DNA from: Vagococcus acidifermentans
Lineage (GTDB): Bacteria; Bacillota; Bacilli; Lactobacillales; Vagococcaceae
NCBI RefSeq assembly: GCF_003987655.1
Contig: NZ_NGKC01000004.1
Span: 1 to 64,000, forward strand
Direction: 5' to 3'
Length of the DNA stretch: 64,000 bases
The notes under the pieces are model-generated. The model saw only the letters and a program-made list of their open reading frames with translations. It did not search any database and had not been told where the DNA came from. Positions 56,532-64,000 of the stretch are shown here, one piece after another. The translations under genes and the position numbers were made by a program. How positions within the stretch are numbered: position 1 is the first letter of the stretch; every line of letters starts with the position of its first letter.

Positions 56532-56966
56532 ATGTCCGGTTCAGAATTAGCAGCGCTTATCGCCGCTGTAGCTTTTGTTGTTTTTGTTATTGTCTTGATT
56601 TATTTTATCACGCAATTAAATAAAAATATCAACGGGGCTGTCAGCAGGGTCAATAAATTACTGGATGAAACCAATAAAACTGTGACAATCTTGACAAAGG
56701 ATGTCGACGTGCTTTTGCACCAGACGGAAGAAGTGCTGACAACGACCAACGCTTTGTTGGAAGATGTATCGGAAAAAGTCGAGACCATAGATCCGCTGTT
56801 CCATGCAGTTGCGGATTTAAGTGAAAGTGTTTCTGATTTGAATCGCAGCAGCAGACAGATGGCTTCCAAAGTAGGTATTGTGGGTAAAAATGCGGCAACA
56901 GCGACAGTTGCATCCAAAGCAGCCAAAACTGCCGGCCGCTTCTTTAAAAGAAAACCAAGTGTTTAA
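56532..56966 (+). CDS. DUF948 membrane-anchored coiled-coil protein (YtxG-like)
   Basis: 144 residues: one membrane segment (about 7-30) then a heptad-rich helix with many Thr/Val and Glu/Asp. This is the DUF948 (YtxG) pattern. ATG 56532 is preferred with AAAGGAAG 9 nt upstream over ATG 56523. It precedes the YtxH-like gene by 17 bp, the usual stress-operon pairing. Confidence 0.8.
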   Translation: MSGSELAALIAAVAFVVFVIVLIYFITQLNKNINGAVSRVNKLLDETNKTVTILTKDVDVLLHQTEEVLTTTNALLEDVSEKVETIDPLFHAVADLSESVSDLNRSSRQMASKVGIVGKNAATATVASKAAKTAGRFFKRKPSV

Positions 56967-56983
56967 ATCAAGGAGGAATTAAA

Positions 56984-57478
56984 ATGGGCAAGAAATCATG
57001 TGGCTTTTTGATTGGTGCGGTGATTGGCGGGGCTGCAGCAGCGGCTGCGGCATTATTGTTGGCACCAAAATCAGGAAAAGAAACAAGACAGGATTTGCTG
57101 CATCAGTTAGATGACCTGTCCGACGGCAAAGCTTCAAATTGTTTGAAGACGGCTACTCAGAAAAGCAATGAGTGGACAAAATTAGCCAAAGACAAGACGA
57201 AAGAATATGAATGGATTGCTGACAAAGTGGACGAAACCTTTGATAAAGCGAAAGAAACTTCCAGCGACATCCTGGCTAATTTCAAGCATAAAACCGAAGA
57301 CTTGTCAGAAGACTTCAAACAAACATCAGCTGAATTAAAAGAAGAAACAGAGGAACAAGTCGAGGATATCGTACTGGATGTGGAAGAGATTGCTGATGAC
57401 GTTGCCGATGCGATAGAAGAGGAAAAACAAGACATCCAAGAAGAAATCAGCGAAGAAGATGAACAACAGAACATCTAA
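56984..57478 (+). CDS. ytxH: YtxH-domain stress protein
   Basis: 164 residues. The N-terminal GFLIGAVIGGAAAAAAALLLAPKSGKETR is the YtxH domain, one glycine/alanine-rich membrane helix. The rest is highly charged and probably helical, ending in an acidic tail. AAGGAGG precedes ATG 56984. Family members belong to general stress regulons; molecular role unknown. Confidence 0.85.
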   Translation: MGKKSCGFLIGAVIGGAAAAAAALLLAPKSGKETRQDLLHQLDDLSDGKASNCLKTATQKSNEWTKLAKDKTKEYEWIADKVDETFDKAKETSSDILANFKHKTEDLSEDFKQTSAELKEETEEQVEDIVLDVEEIADDVADAIEEEKQDIQEEISEEDEQQNI

Positions 57479-57517
57479 AGGACAGCGATCTGGGTGAACA
57501 GCTGGTGAAACAAACGG

Positions 57518-57545
57518 CAGAGAGTGTCATGCTCTCTGTTTTTTG
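57518..57545 (+). terminator. ytxH terminator
   Basis: CAGAGAG (57518-57524) pairs with CTCTCTG (57532-57538), followed by TTTTTT. Confidence 0.82.
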
Positions 57546-57773
57546 TTTGTCGAAACCTTGCAGCAGAGCTGTTTGTTCTAAAAAAGAAGGTTTTACACGG
57601 ACTGTGTTTTCATGTATAATATTCGAGTGTTCGGTCTTTTTTGTAAAAAAAATGAAAATCATGAGCGCGAATAAGCAGCAGGAGACCTGACGGCACGAAT
57701 AGCAAGAAGTAATCAGTTGTTGTCAAATCGTCTGTTAATTTGAATATTTTCAGCAATTTTCACGAAAACAGAA

Positions 57774-57811
57774 GTAAAACGCTTGCAAGTCGCTGGATTA
57801 TTTGTTACTAT
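57774..57811 (+). promoter_or_regulatory. ccpA promoter with overlapping cre site
   Basis: TTGCAA (57783-57788) and TACTAT (57806-57811) have a 17-bp spacer. GTAAAACGCTTGCAA (57774-57788) on the opposite strand matches the cre consensus at nearly every position and covers the -35, so CcpA probably represses itself. The stretch 57546-57773 shows nothing else I can name. Confidence 0.72.
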
Positions 57812-57859
57812 TATTGCAGTGAACATGATTAACTTTGCGAATTTAAGGAGATAAAAATA

Positions 57860-58861
57860 ATGGAGAAACAAACGATTACAATTTATGATGTCGCACGTGA
57901 AGCAGCAGTATCGATGGCGACTGTTTCCAGAGTTGTCAACGGCAATCCGAATGTCAAACCTGCAACCCGGAAAAAAGTACTTGAAGTGATTGACCGCCTT
58001 GATTACCGTCCGAATGCTGTGGCACGCGGTTTAGCCAGCAAAAAGACGACAACTGTCGGTGTCATCATTCCTGACGTCAGCAATGCTTTTTTTGCCTCGC
58101 TGGCACGAGGCATCGATGATGTGGCGACGATGTACAAATACAACATCATTCTTGCCAACTCTGACGGCGACGACCAAAAAGAAATCAATGTGCTGAATAC
58201 CTTGCTGGCCAAACAAGTTGACGGGGTGATCTTTATGGGGCATCATTTGACAGAGGAAATCCGCGGCGAGTTTTCCCGTTCTAAAACACCGGTCGTGCTT
58301 GCCGGTTCAATTGACCCGGACAATCAAGTCGGTTCTGTCAATATTGATTATAAGGCAGCAACGAAAGAAGCTGTCATCAAACTAGCTGAGAACGGGCATC
58401 AAAACATTGCGTTTGTCACCGGCCCGCTAGTTGACCCGATTAACGGTGTGTACCGTTTGGAAGGTTACAAAGAAGGCTTGAAAGAAAAGGGCTTGGCATA
58501 CAACGAAGGATTTATATTTGAATCCGAGTACACGTATAAAGCCGGCCTGGCACTATATGAAAGAATTAAAAACAGCGGCGCTACAGCGGCGTTCGTCGTT
58601 GATGATGAGCTGGCCGTGGGACTGCTGAACGGTTTGCAGGACAACGGGGTGAAAGTTCCGGATGATTTTGAAATCATCACCAGCAACAGTTCACTGTTTA
58701 CTGAAATTGCCAGACCGCGTCTGACAAGTGTGTCACAGCCGCTTTATGATATCGGTGCAGTGGCCATGCGTTTGCTGACAAAATTGATGAACAAAGAAGA
58801 AATCGAAGATAAAACAGTTGTCCTGCCATACCGTTTAACGGAAAAAGGTTCAACTAAATAA
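57860..58861 (+). CDS. ccpA: Catabolite control protein A
   Basis: LacI-family global regulator of 333 residues. The DNA-binding head reads TIYDVAREAAVSMATVSRVV followed by the hinge helix NAVARGLASKK; the core domain (TTTVGVIIPDVSNAFFASLARGID) has the HPr-Ser-P interaction surface typical of CcpA. AAGGAGATAAAAATA precedes ATG 57860. Candidate targets in the window are the cre-like sites at 1794, 25438 and its own promoter. Confidence 0.95.
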   Translation: MEKQTITIYDVAREAAVSMATVSRVVNGNPNVKPATRKKVLEVIDRLDYRPNAVARGLASKKTTTVGVIIPDVSNAFFASLARGIDDVATMYKYNIILANSDGDDQKEINVLNTLLAKQVDGVIFMGHHLTEEIRGEFSRSKTPVVLAGSIDPDNQVGSVNIDYKAATKEAVIKLAENGHQNIAFVTGPLVDPINGVYRLEGYKEGLKEKGLAYNEGFIFESEYTYKAGLALYERIKNSGATAAFVVDDELAVGLLNGLQDNGVKVPDDFEIITSNSSLFTEIARPRLTSVSQPLYDIGAVAMRLLTKLMNKEEIEDKTVVLPYRLTEKGSTK

Positions 58862-58866
58862 CGTGA

Positions 58867-58898
58867 AAAGAGGTTCTGCAAGCTTGCAGAACCTCTTT
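58867..58898. terminator. Perfect palindromic bidirectional terminator
   Basis: A 32-bp perfect palindrome centred on GCAAGCTTGC between ccpA and the convergent PBP gene. Confidence 0.85.
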
Positions 58899-58905
58899 CT
58901 TTTGG

Positions 58906-61299
58906 CTAATCGTCTTTTTTATCTTTGTCTTCATTATTTTCAGGGCGTTTATCGGCTTTCTTTTTACGCTGTACTGGCGGGGAATACTTGGCCCAGACTG
59001 TTTTGTAATCGGCATCCGTTCCGCCGATACCGAAGCGGTAACTGCTCTGCGGCGCGCCGTCGACTGCGTAATAGCTGGTGGTCGTCTTATCGCCTGACAA
59101 GTCCTTTGTATAGTTTTCCGGCATTTGGACTTTCCCAGGGCGTTCTCCGGTAAATGTGGAGACCGTTGACTTGATGACCGATTCGTCCAGCTCAAACCGC
59201 TGGTCCACGCCGAATATCTCCGGTGCACGCTGATACACGTAGTTGGTCACGTAAGCCCAGTAAACCATATTGCTGTGACCGGCAGAGGTACTCAAGATTG
59301 TCCCGTCGTCATAACCGATCCAGCTGCTCATGGTGATTGCAGGCGTCGAGGCGGTGAACCAGTAGTCTTTGTATTCCTCACTGGTCCCTGTCTTGCCGAC
59401 CCAATCGGCATTGGCCAAGTTGTTATCAACGGAGTACAGCGTGTTTTTTGCGGCCGTCCCTGTGCCTGACTGCAAGACATCGCGCATCATGTCATTCATG
59501 ATACTGGCTGTTGCCGGCTTGAAGACTCTGACAGGGTCTTCTTTGTGTTCATAGACGACGTTTCCGTCTTTATCGGTGATTTTCGTGATCGAGTAGCCTT
59601 TATTGTAGACACCGCCGTTGGCCAGTGTGGCAAAAGCCCCCGTCTGCTCAAGGACAGTCAAACCATAGTCAGTTCCGCCGACTATGAGGGATTCATGCTG
59701 GTATTCTCCATCAGTCAGGTTGATATTCATTTTGTCAAAGTATTCTTTGGCAACTCCCTGTTCCCGCAGGACATCGTACAAGTTGACGACTGGGATGTTG
59801 TACGAGTTTTTCAACGATTCTCTGACGGATTTGAAGGTGCTCGTCCCGGTATTGTCGTAGTTTTTAACAGCTTTGCTCGGATCTGCTTTGTAAGTTCTCG
59901 GGAAATCGGCCAGCATGGTCTCGGAACCAATCAATCCTATATCGATTGCCGGGGCATAACCGAGTATCGGCTTCATTGTCGAAGCTGGTGAGCGTCTTGT
60001 TTGAAAGGCATGGTTATTTTGGCTTTTCTGGTAATCCCGTCCGCCGATAAATCCGTAAATGCGTCCGGTTTTGTTGTCCATCAGCACACTGCCGGTTTCG
60101 ACCAGTTTGCCATTATAGCCGCCGAGAATGTCCCCGTATTGGGCAACGGCTTCTTGCATGGCATTGTAAATGTTTTTATCAATGGTTGTCTCCACCGTAT
60201 AGCCGCGGGTCGCAATTTCTTTTTTAGCAAGATTCAAGTATCTCAAGTATAATTTTTTATCCGCGGCGATTTCTTCTGCGGTGATGTTGTCACCTTCATA
60301 GACTTTCATGACATTCATCATGATTTCGCCGGCTTCGTCATAGATGTAGTTATATAGAAAGTTATTCGTGTTTTGAGTACTCTGTGCCGGTGCTAGAAAA
60401 TCGGCTTTTAAATCGTAGTTAACTGCTTCATCGTATTCTTTTTTGGAAATTTGTTTATCGCGATACAAGTTGAACAGCACTTCATCCTTACGTGCCATCC
60501 CGCTGCTGATGTCTTCTTTCATTTCGCCTGTGTGCGTGTAAGGCGTGTAAACAATCGGGCTTTGCGGCAGGCCGGCAATGAAGGCGGCTTGCGGCAAGGT
60601 CAAATCACTGGCGCGTTTTCCGAAAAGACCGAGTGCTGCTTCTTCGACACCGGCAATGTTTTCCCCTTTATTGTTTCTGCCGAAGGGCGACACGTTAAGA
60701 TAGGCGACTAGAATCTCTTCTTTAGAAAAAAGCTGATTTGTTTTCATTGCCAGCAAAATCTCGGTGGCTTTCCGTTTATAGGACGTTTCACTGGTCAAGA
60801 CTTGCTGCTTAATCAGCTGCTGTGTGAGGGTCGATCCGCCTGAGGACCCGCCCACGCCTGTGACGTCCGAAACCAGTGCCCTGAGGATGGCTTTCGGGAC
60901 GATGCCGTTGTGCTCATAAAAATGCTCGTCCTCCGTAGAGATGACGGCTTGTTTTAAAAGAGGAGAGATTTCCTCTGATTTGACGGATGTTCTGACCAAA
61001 TCCGATTTGATAACGGCGATGTCTTCGCCGCTGCTGTATTTCATGCGCGAAATCAGTTCAATATCATTGATTTTATGGGACAGCTCTTCTTTGGAAGGTA
61101 CATCAACTGTTGAAGACAGGTAGGCAAAGTAGCCGATTCCTGTTCCCGCTGCCACTGCACCGACGGCCAACAATCCCAAGACAAAAATCATCAAGAGGGA
61201 GCCGGCTACACGGTAGGCGACATTGAACTTGAAAACAGGCGACGTATCCTTTTTTTTCTGTTGTTGTTTCGAACGCGGGTTGCCTTTTTTTAGCGACAC
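58906..61299 (-). CDS. Class A penicillin-binding protein
   Basis: Bifunctional peptidoglycan synthase of 797 residues. A short basic cytoplasmic tail and membrane segment (about 28-58) precede a GT51 domain (STEDEHFYEHNG, GGSTLTQQLIKQ). The transpeptidase domain follows, with STMK, the SYN triad in LKNSYNIP, and KTGTSEE. The C-terminal tail is Lys/Asp-rich. GTG start at 61299 with GAGGTG upstream. It resembles PBP2a/PBP1A-type enzymes of Lactobacillales; which paralogue I cannot say. Confidence 0.92.
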   Translation of the reverse strand: MSLKKGNPRSKQQQKKKDTSPVFKFNVAYRVAGSLLMIFVLGLLAVGAVAAGTGIGYFAYLSSTVDVPSKEELSHKINDIELISRMKYSSGEDIAVIKSDLVRTSVKSEEISPLLKQAVISTEDEHFYEHNGIVPKAILRALVSDVTGVGGSSGGSTLTQQLIKQQVLTSETSYKRKATEILLAMKTNQLFSKEEILVAYLNVSPFGRNNKGENIAGVEEAALGLFGKRASDLTLPQAAFIAGLPQSPIVYTPYTHTGEMKEDISSGMARKDEVLFNLYRDKQISKKEYDEAVNYDLKADFLAPAQSTQNTNNFLYNYIYDEAGEIMMNVMKVYEGDNITAEEIAADKKLYLRYLNLAKKEIATRGYTVETTIDKNIYNAMQEAVAQYGDILGGYNGKLVETGSVLMDNKTGRIYGFIGGRDYQKSQNNHAFQTRRSPASTMKPILGYAPAIDIGLIGSETMLADFPRTYKADPSKAVKNYDNTGTSTFKSVRESLKNSYNIPVVNLYDVLREQGVAKEYFDKMNINLTDGEYQHESLIVGGTDYGLTVLEQTGAFATLANGGVYNKGYSITKITDKDGNVVYEHKEDPVRVFKPATASIMNDMMRDVLQSGTGTAAKNTLYSVDNNLANADWVGKTGTSEEYKDYWFTASTPAITMSSWIGYDDGTILSTSAGHSNMVYWAYVTNYVYQRAPEIFGVDQRFELDESVIKSTVSTFTGERPGKVQMPENYTKDLSGDKTTTSYYAVDGAPQSSYRFGIGGTDADYKTVWAKYSPPVQRKKKADKRPENNEDKDKKDD

Positions 61300-61479
61300 T
61301 GATTTTCACCTCAAACATTAATATCGTTTATTATATCATTTAATCTGAAAGCTGCCTAGATTTTCCGTTTTTTAGGCGGGATAATGTTTTTTTTCAATAA
61401 ATAAAATGCACAAACCTCTTTCATTTCAAACGTCAATCGGTTAAGATGTTAAGTAGCTTATAAATTTAGGAGGGGTAAT

Positions 61480-62745
61480 ATGTCAACAGATTTTCTATCT
61501 GAATTAAGGGATCGTGGACTTATTTATCAGATAACGGACGAAGAAGCGATTAAAAAAATGATGAACGAAGAGTCCGTGAAATTGTATATCGGTTTCGACC
61601 CGACTGCTGACAGCCTGCATATAGGACATCTCTTGCCGATTCTGATGTTGAAACGGTTCCAGATAAATGGTCATATTCCTGTTGCGCTGGTTGGGGGCGG
61701 CACAGGAATGATCGGCGACCCGTCGTTTAAGGATGCAGAACGGAATTTAAACTCGGCTGAAACAGTCGAACGGTGGGCAGCCAGTCTGAAAAATCAGCTG
61801 TCGCGCTTCATTGATTTCGATGATCCGGATAATCCGGCAATCATTGCCAACAACTACGACTGGCTCGGCAAACTTTTGCTGATTGATTTTCTTCGCGACA
61901 TCGGCAAAAACTTTACAGTCAACTACATGATGAGCAAAGAAAGTGTCAAACGTCGGATTGAATCGGGTATTTCTTACACAGAGTTTGCTTACCAACTGCT
62001 TCAAGCCTACGACTTTTTGAAACTGTATGAAACAGAAGGCGTGCTCATGCAGCTGGGCGGCAGCGACCAGTGGGGCAACATCACCTCAGGTATCGAACTG
62101 CTGCGCCGGGAAAAAGATGTGCAAGGATACGGCATCACCATGCCGCTGATTAAAAAAGCGGACGGCACAAAATTCGGCAAAACAGAAGGCAACGCTGTCT
62201 GGCTGGATGCTGACAAGACATCACCGTATGAATTCTATCAATTCTGGATTAACACAGACGACCGGGATGCGGTTCAGTTCCTGAAATATTTCACGTTCCT
62301 GACTCCGGATGAGATTGCTGACATAGAAAAAGAATTTATGGCAGAGCCGCATAAACGGGCAGCACAAAAAGTGCTTGCCAAAGAAGTGACGACACTTGTT
62401 CACGGCGAGTCAGCTTACAATCAGGCCATCAAAATTTCAGAAGCGCTGTTCAGCGGCGACATCAAGGAACTGAATGCGGCAGAAATCAAAGCCGGCTTCA
62501 AAGATGTCCCAAGTTATGAAGTAGCAGCATCAGATGATTTAGGTCTGGTCGAAATGCTGGTAACTGCCGGCATCGTGCCGTCCAAGCGTCAGGCACGCGA
62601 GGATATCACCAACGGCGCCATCTACATCAATGGTGAGCGGGTGCAGGATTTGGCGTACGTCTTATCGGATAAAGATAAAATCGAAGGGCAGTACACTATC
62701 ATCCGCAGAGGAAAGAAGAAATACACGCTGTTAAGTTTTAATTAA
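61480..62745 (+). CDS. tyrS: Tyrosyl-tRNA synthetase
   Basis: Class I synthetase of 421 residues. HIGHL motif in DSLHIGHLLP, the KMSKS-loop variant KFGKTEGNAVW, and a C-terminal S4 RNA-binding domain (PSKRQAREDITNGAIYING). TAGGAGGGG precedes ATG 61480. The 180-bp upstream region shows no T-box, which is unusual enough in Firmicutes to note. Confidence 0.96.
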   Translation: MSTDFLSELRDRGLIYQITDEEAIKKMMNEESVKLYIGFDPTADSLHIGHLLPILMLKRFQINGHIPVALVGGGTGMIGDPSFKDAERNLNSAETVERWAASLKNQLSRFIDFDDPDNPAIIANNYDWLGKLLLIDFLRDIGKNFTVNYMMSKESVKRRIESGISYTEFAYQLLQAYDFLKLYETEGVLMQLGGSDQWGNITSGIELLRREKDVQGYGITMPLIKKADGTKFGKTEGNAVWLDADKTSPYEFYQFWINTDDRDAVQFLKYFTFLTPDEIADIEKEFMAEPHKRAAQKVLAKEVTTLVHGESAYNQAIKISEALFSGDIKELNAAEIKAGFKDVPSYEVAASDDLGLVEMLVTAGIVPSKRQAREDITNGAIYINGERVQDLAYVLSDKDKIEGQYTIIRRGKKKYTLLSFN

Positions 62746-62802
62746 AAAAGATGCGTGGCAACGGCACGTTGATATGATGCCGTTTCTGCGCTCTTTTTCA
62801 GC
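62746..62802 (+). terminator. tyrS terminator
   Basis: AACGGCA (62760-62766) pairs with TGCCGTT (62778-62784), with outer AAGATGCG/GCGCTCTT partial pairing, then TTTTT. Confidence 0.65.
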
Positions 62803-62889
62803 TCTCAAAGAAATGGGCAAGCATTTCCCTTGTTTCACCCATTAAAACTTTATACAATTTAAGAGATGAAACGAAGAGGAGTAGATGTT

Positions 62890-63789
62890 ATGTTAATAGG
62901 CTCGCATGTTAGTATGAATGGCAAAAAAATGTTGCTGGGTTCCGCTGAAGAAGCCAAGAGTTACGGCGCGACCACGTTTATGATTTATACAGGAGCACCG
63001 CAGAACACAAGAAGAAAACCTGTCGAGGAGCTGAATATCCAAAACGGTCTGGCTTTCATGGAAGAAAACGGGCTGGATGTGCAGAAAATCGTAGTGCATG
63101 CACCTTATATTATCAATTTGGGAAACACCATCAAACCGGAGAACTTTGAGTTTGCGACGGAATTTCTCCGTCAAGAAATTTTGCGGGTGGAAGCGATTGG
63201 CGCAACACAAATCACGATGCATCCCGGGGCGCACGTGGGAGCGGGTGCGGATGCTGGCATTGCCAAAATCGTTGAAGGCTTGAACCGTGTGCTGCGTGCC
63301 GACCAGGTACCTCAAATCGCTTTGGAGACTATGGCGGGCAAAGGCACGGAAATTGGCAGGACATTCGAGGAAATTGCGAAAATCATCGATGGTGTCACGC
63401 ATAATGACAAATTGTCGGTCACTCTTGACACATGCCACATTCATGATGCGGGTTACAATGTACGCGAAGACTTTGACGGTATCCTGAACGAGTTTGATAA
63501 AATCATCGGTTTGGACCGGCTGAAAGTGATTCATGTCAACGACTCCAAAAACAGTCAAGGTGCGCATAAAGACCGCCACGCGAATATCGGCTTCGGCGAA
63601 ATCGGCTTTGATGCGCTGAATTACGTGGTGCATCATCCGCAGTTGACAGAGTTGCCGAAGATTTTAGAGACGCCGTATGTGGGAGAAGACAAAAAAACCG
63701 CGAAAGCACCGTATAAATATGAATTGGCAATGTTTAAAGAAGGCGTCTTTAACGAGCAGCTGCTGGAAGATATCATAAACCAGAAATAA
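62890..63789 (+). CDS. nfo: Endonuclease IV (AP endonuclease)
   Basis: Zinc-dependent AP endonuclease of 299 residues in base-excision repair. Zinc motifs appear in [40 protein letters not shown] and [23 protein letters not shown] 62890 follows AGAGGAG; the longer frame from 62866 crosses that RBS. Single gene. Confidence 0.96.
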   Translation: MLIGSHVSMNGKKMLLGSAEEAKSYGATTFMIYTGAPQNTRRKPVEELNIQNGLAFMEENGLDVQKIVVHAPYIINLGNTIKPENFEFATEFLRQEILRVEAIGATQITMHPGAHVGAGADAGIAKIVEGLNRVLRADQVPQIALETMAGKGTEIGRTFEEIAKIIDGVTHNDKLSVTLDTCHIHDAGYNVREDFDGILNEFDKIIGLDRLKVIHVNDSKNSQGAHKDRHANIGFGEIGFDALNYVVHHPQLTELPKILETPYVGEDKKTAKAPYKYELAMFKEGVFNEQLLEDIINQK

Positions 63790-63873
63790 AATGCCGAAGA
63801 GGCTTTTCATTCCAGTCTATTTTTAGTAGAATAATATATTGTGAAACACTTCAACGTGAGAGGAGAGAATATC

Positions 63874-64000
63874 ATGAGCACAGGACTAGTTATTTTAATT
63901 GCCGTTGTCGCATTGCTGGCTGGAGCAGTTGGCGGCTTCTTTTTGGCAAAGAAAACATTTGAAAATGAGTTAGAGAAAAATCCTCCCGTTAATGAGGATA
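63874..64000 (+). CDS. YneF-family (UPF0154) membrane protein, partial
   Basis: The first 42 residues of a small protein starting [27 protein letters not shown], one membrane helix then a charged segment ending NPPVNED at the window edge. This is the UPF0154/YneF pattern of about 70-75 residues. GAGAGGAGAG precedes ATG 63874. Function unknown. Confidence 0.82.
   Translation, partial: MSTGLVILIAVVALLAGAVGGFFLAKKTFENELEKNPPVNED

Overview
The window looks like chromosome of a low-to-moderate GC Gram-positive bacterium of the order Lactobacillales. The reasons are strong AGGAGG ribosome binding sites, sigma-A promoters with 17-bp spacers, CcpA with cre-like sites, a KxYKxGKxW-like surface-protein signal, a glmS ribozyme, a thiXYZ operon under a TPP riboswitch, and an rph-rdgB fusion. 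A Carnobacteriaceae- or Enterococcaceae-like host (for example Trichococcus) would fit, but the genus is a guess.

Layout. (1) 1-1638: a repeat-rich secreted FIVAR-type surface protein on the minus strand, broken by a one-base frameshift and running off the window. (2) 2032-18488: an N-glycan/mannoside foraging locus. It holds a CUT1 ABC importer like the pneumococcal NgtS/P1/P2 system, a YesL-like protein, a YesN-type response regulator, GH38 and GH125 mannosidases, a GntR/LacI-type regulator, a GH84 hexosaminidase, a YesM-type kinase and a GH92 mannosidase. All enzymes lack signal peptides, so glycans are probably trimmed in the cytoplasm. The two mannosidase promoters share paired GATATATC boxes. 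(3) 18618-20216: birA and bioY, with a BirA operator over the bioY promoter. (4) 20322-30247: xylAB, xylR, a HAD protein, a GH43 xylosidase and a xylo-oligosaccharide importer, with two matching XylR-type operators. (5) 30283-33766: a TPP-riboswitch-controlled thiXYZ operon ending in a TatD-like hydrolase. (6) 33908-36353: asparaginase and fumarase. (7) 36440-39496: a trpXYZ-type tryptophan importer behind a long leader with a short ORF and mutually exclusive hairpins. (8) 39577-47357: glmS with its ribozyme, nagB, and galKETR. (9) 47446-64000: housekeeping genes: cupin, tsaB-rimI-rimI-tsaD, murI, rph-rdgB, yfcE-like, cbpB, M20 deacetylase, mscS, DUF948/ytxH, ccpA, a class A PBP, tyrS, nfo and the start of a yneF-like gene.

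How it works together. Host or plant glycans are imported by two CUT1 importers that carry no ATPase gene here, so they probably share an MsmX-type ATPase encoded elsewhere. Cytoplasmic glycosidases release mannose, GlcNAc and xylose. XylAB feeds the pentose phosphate pathway, NagB and GlmS form the opposing amino-sugar switch, and GalKET handle galactose. CcpA, encoded here, probably gives global carbon control. The most unusual item is the trpXYZ leader, which reads like a translation-dependent attenuator.
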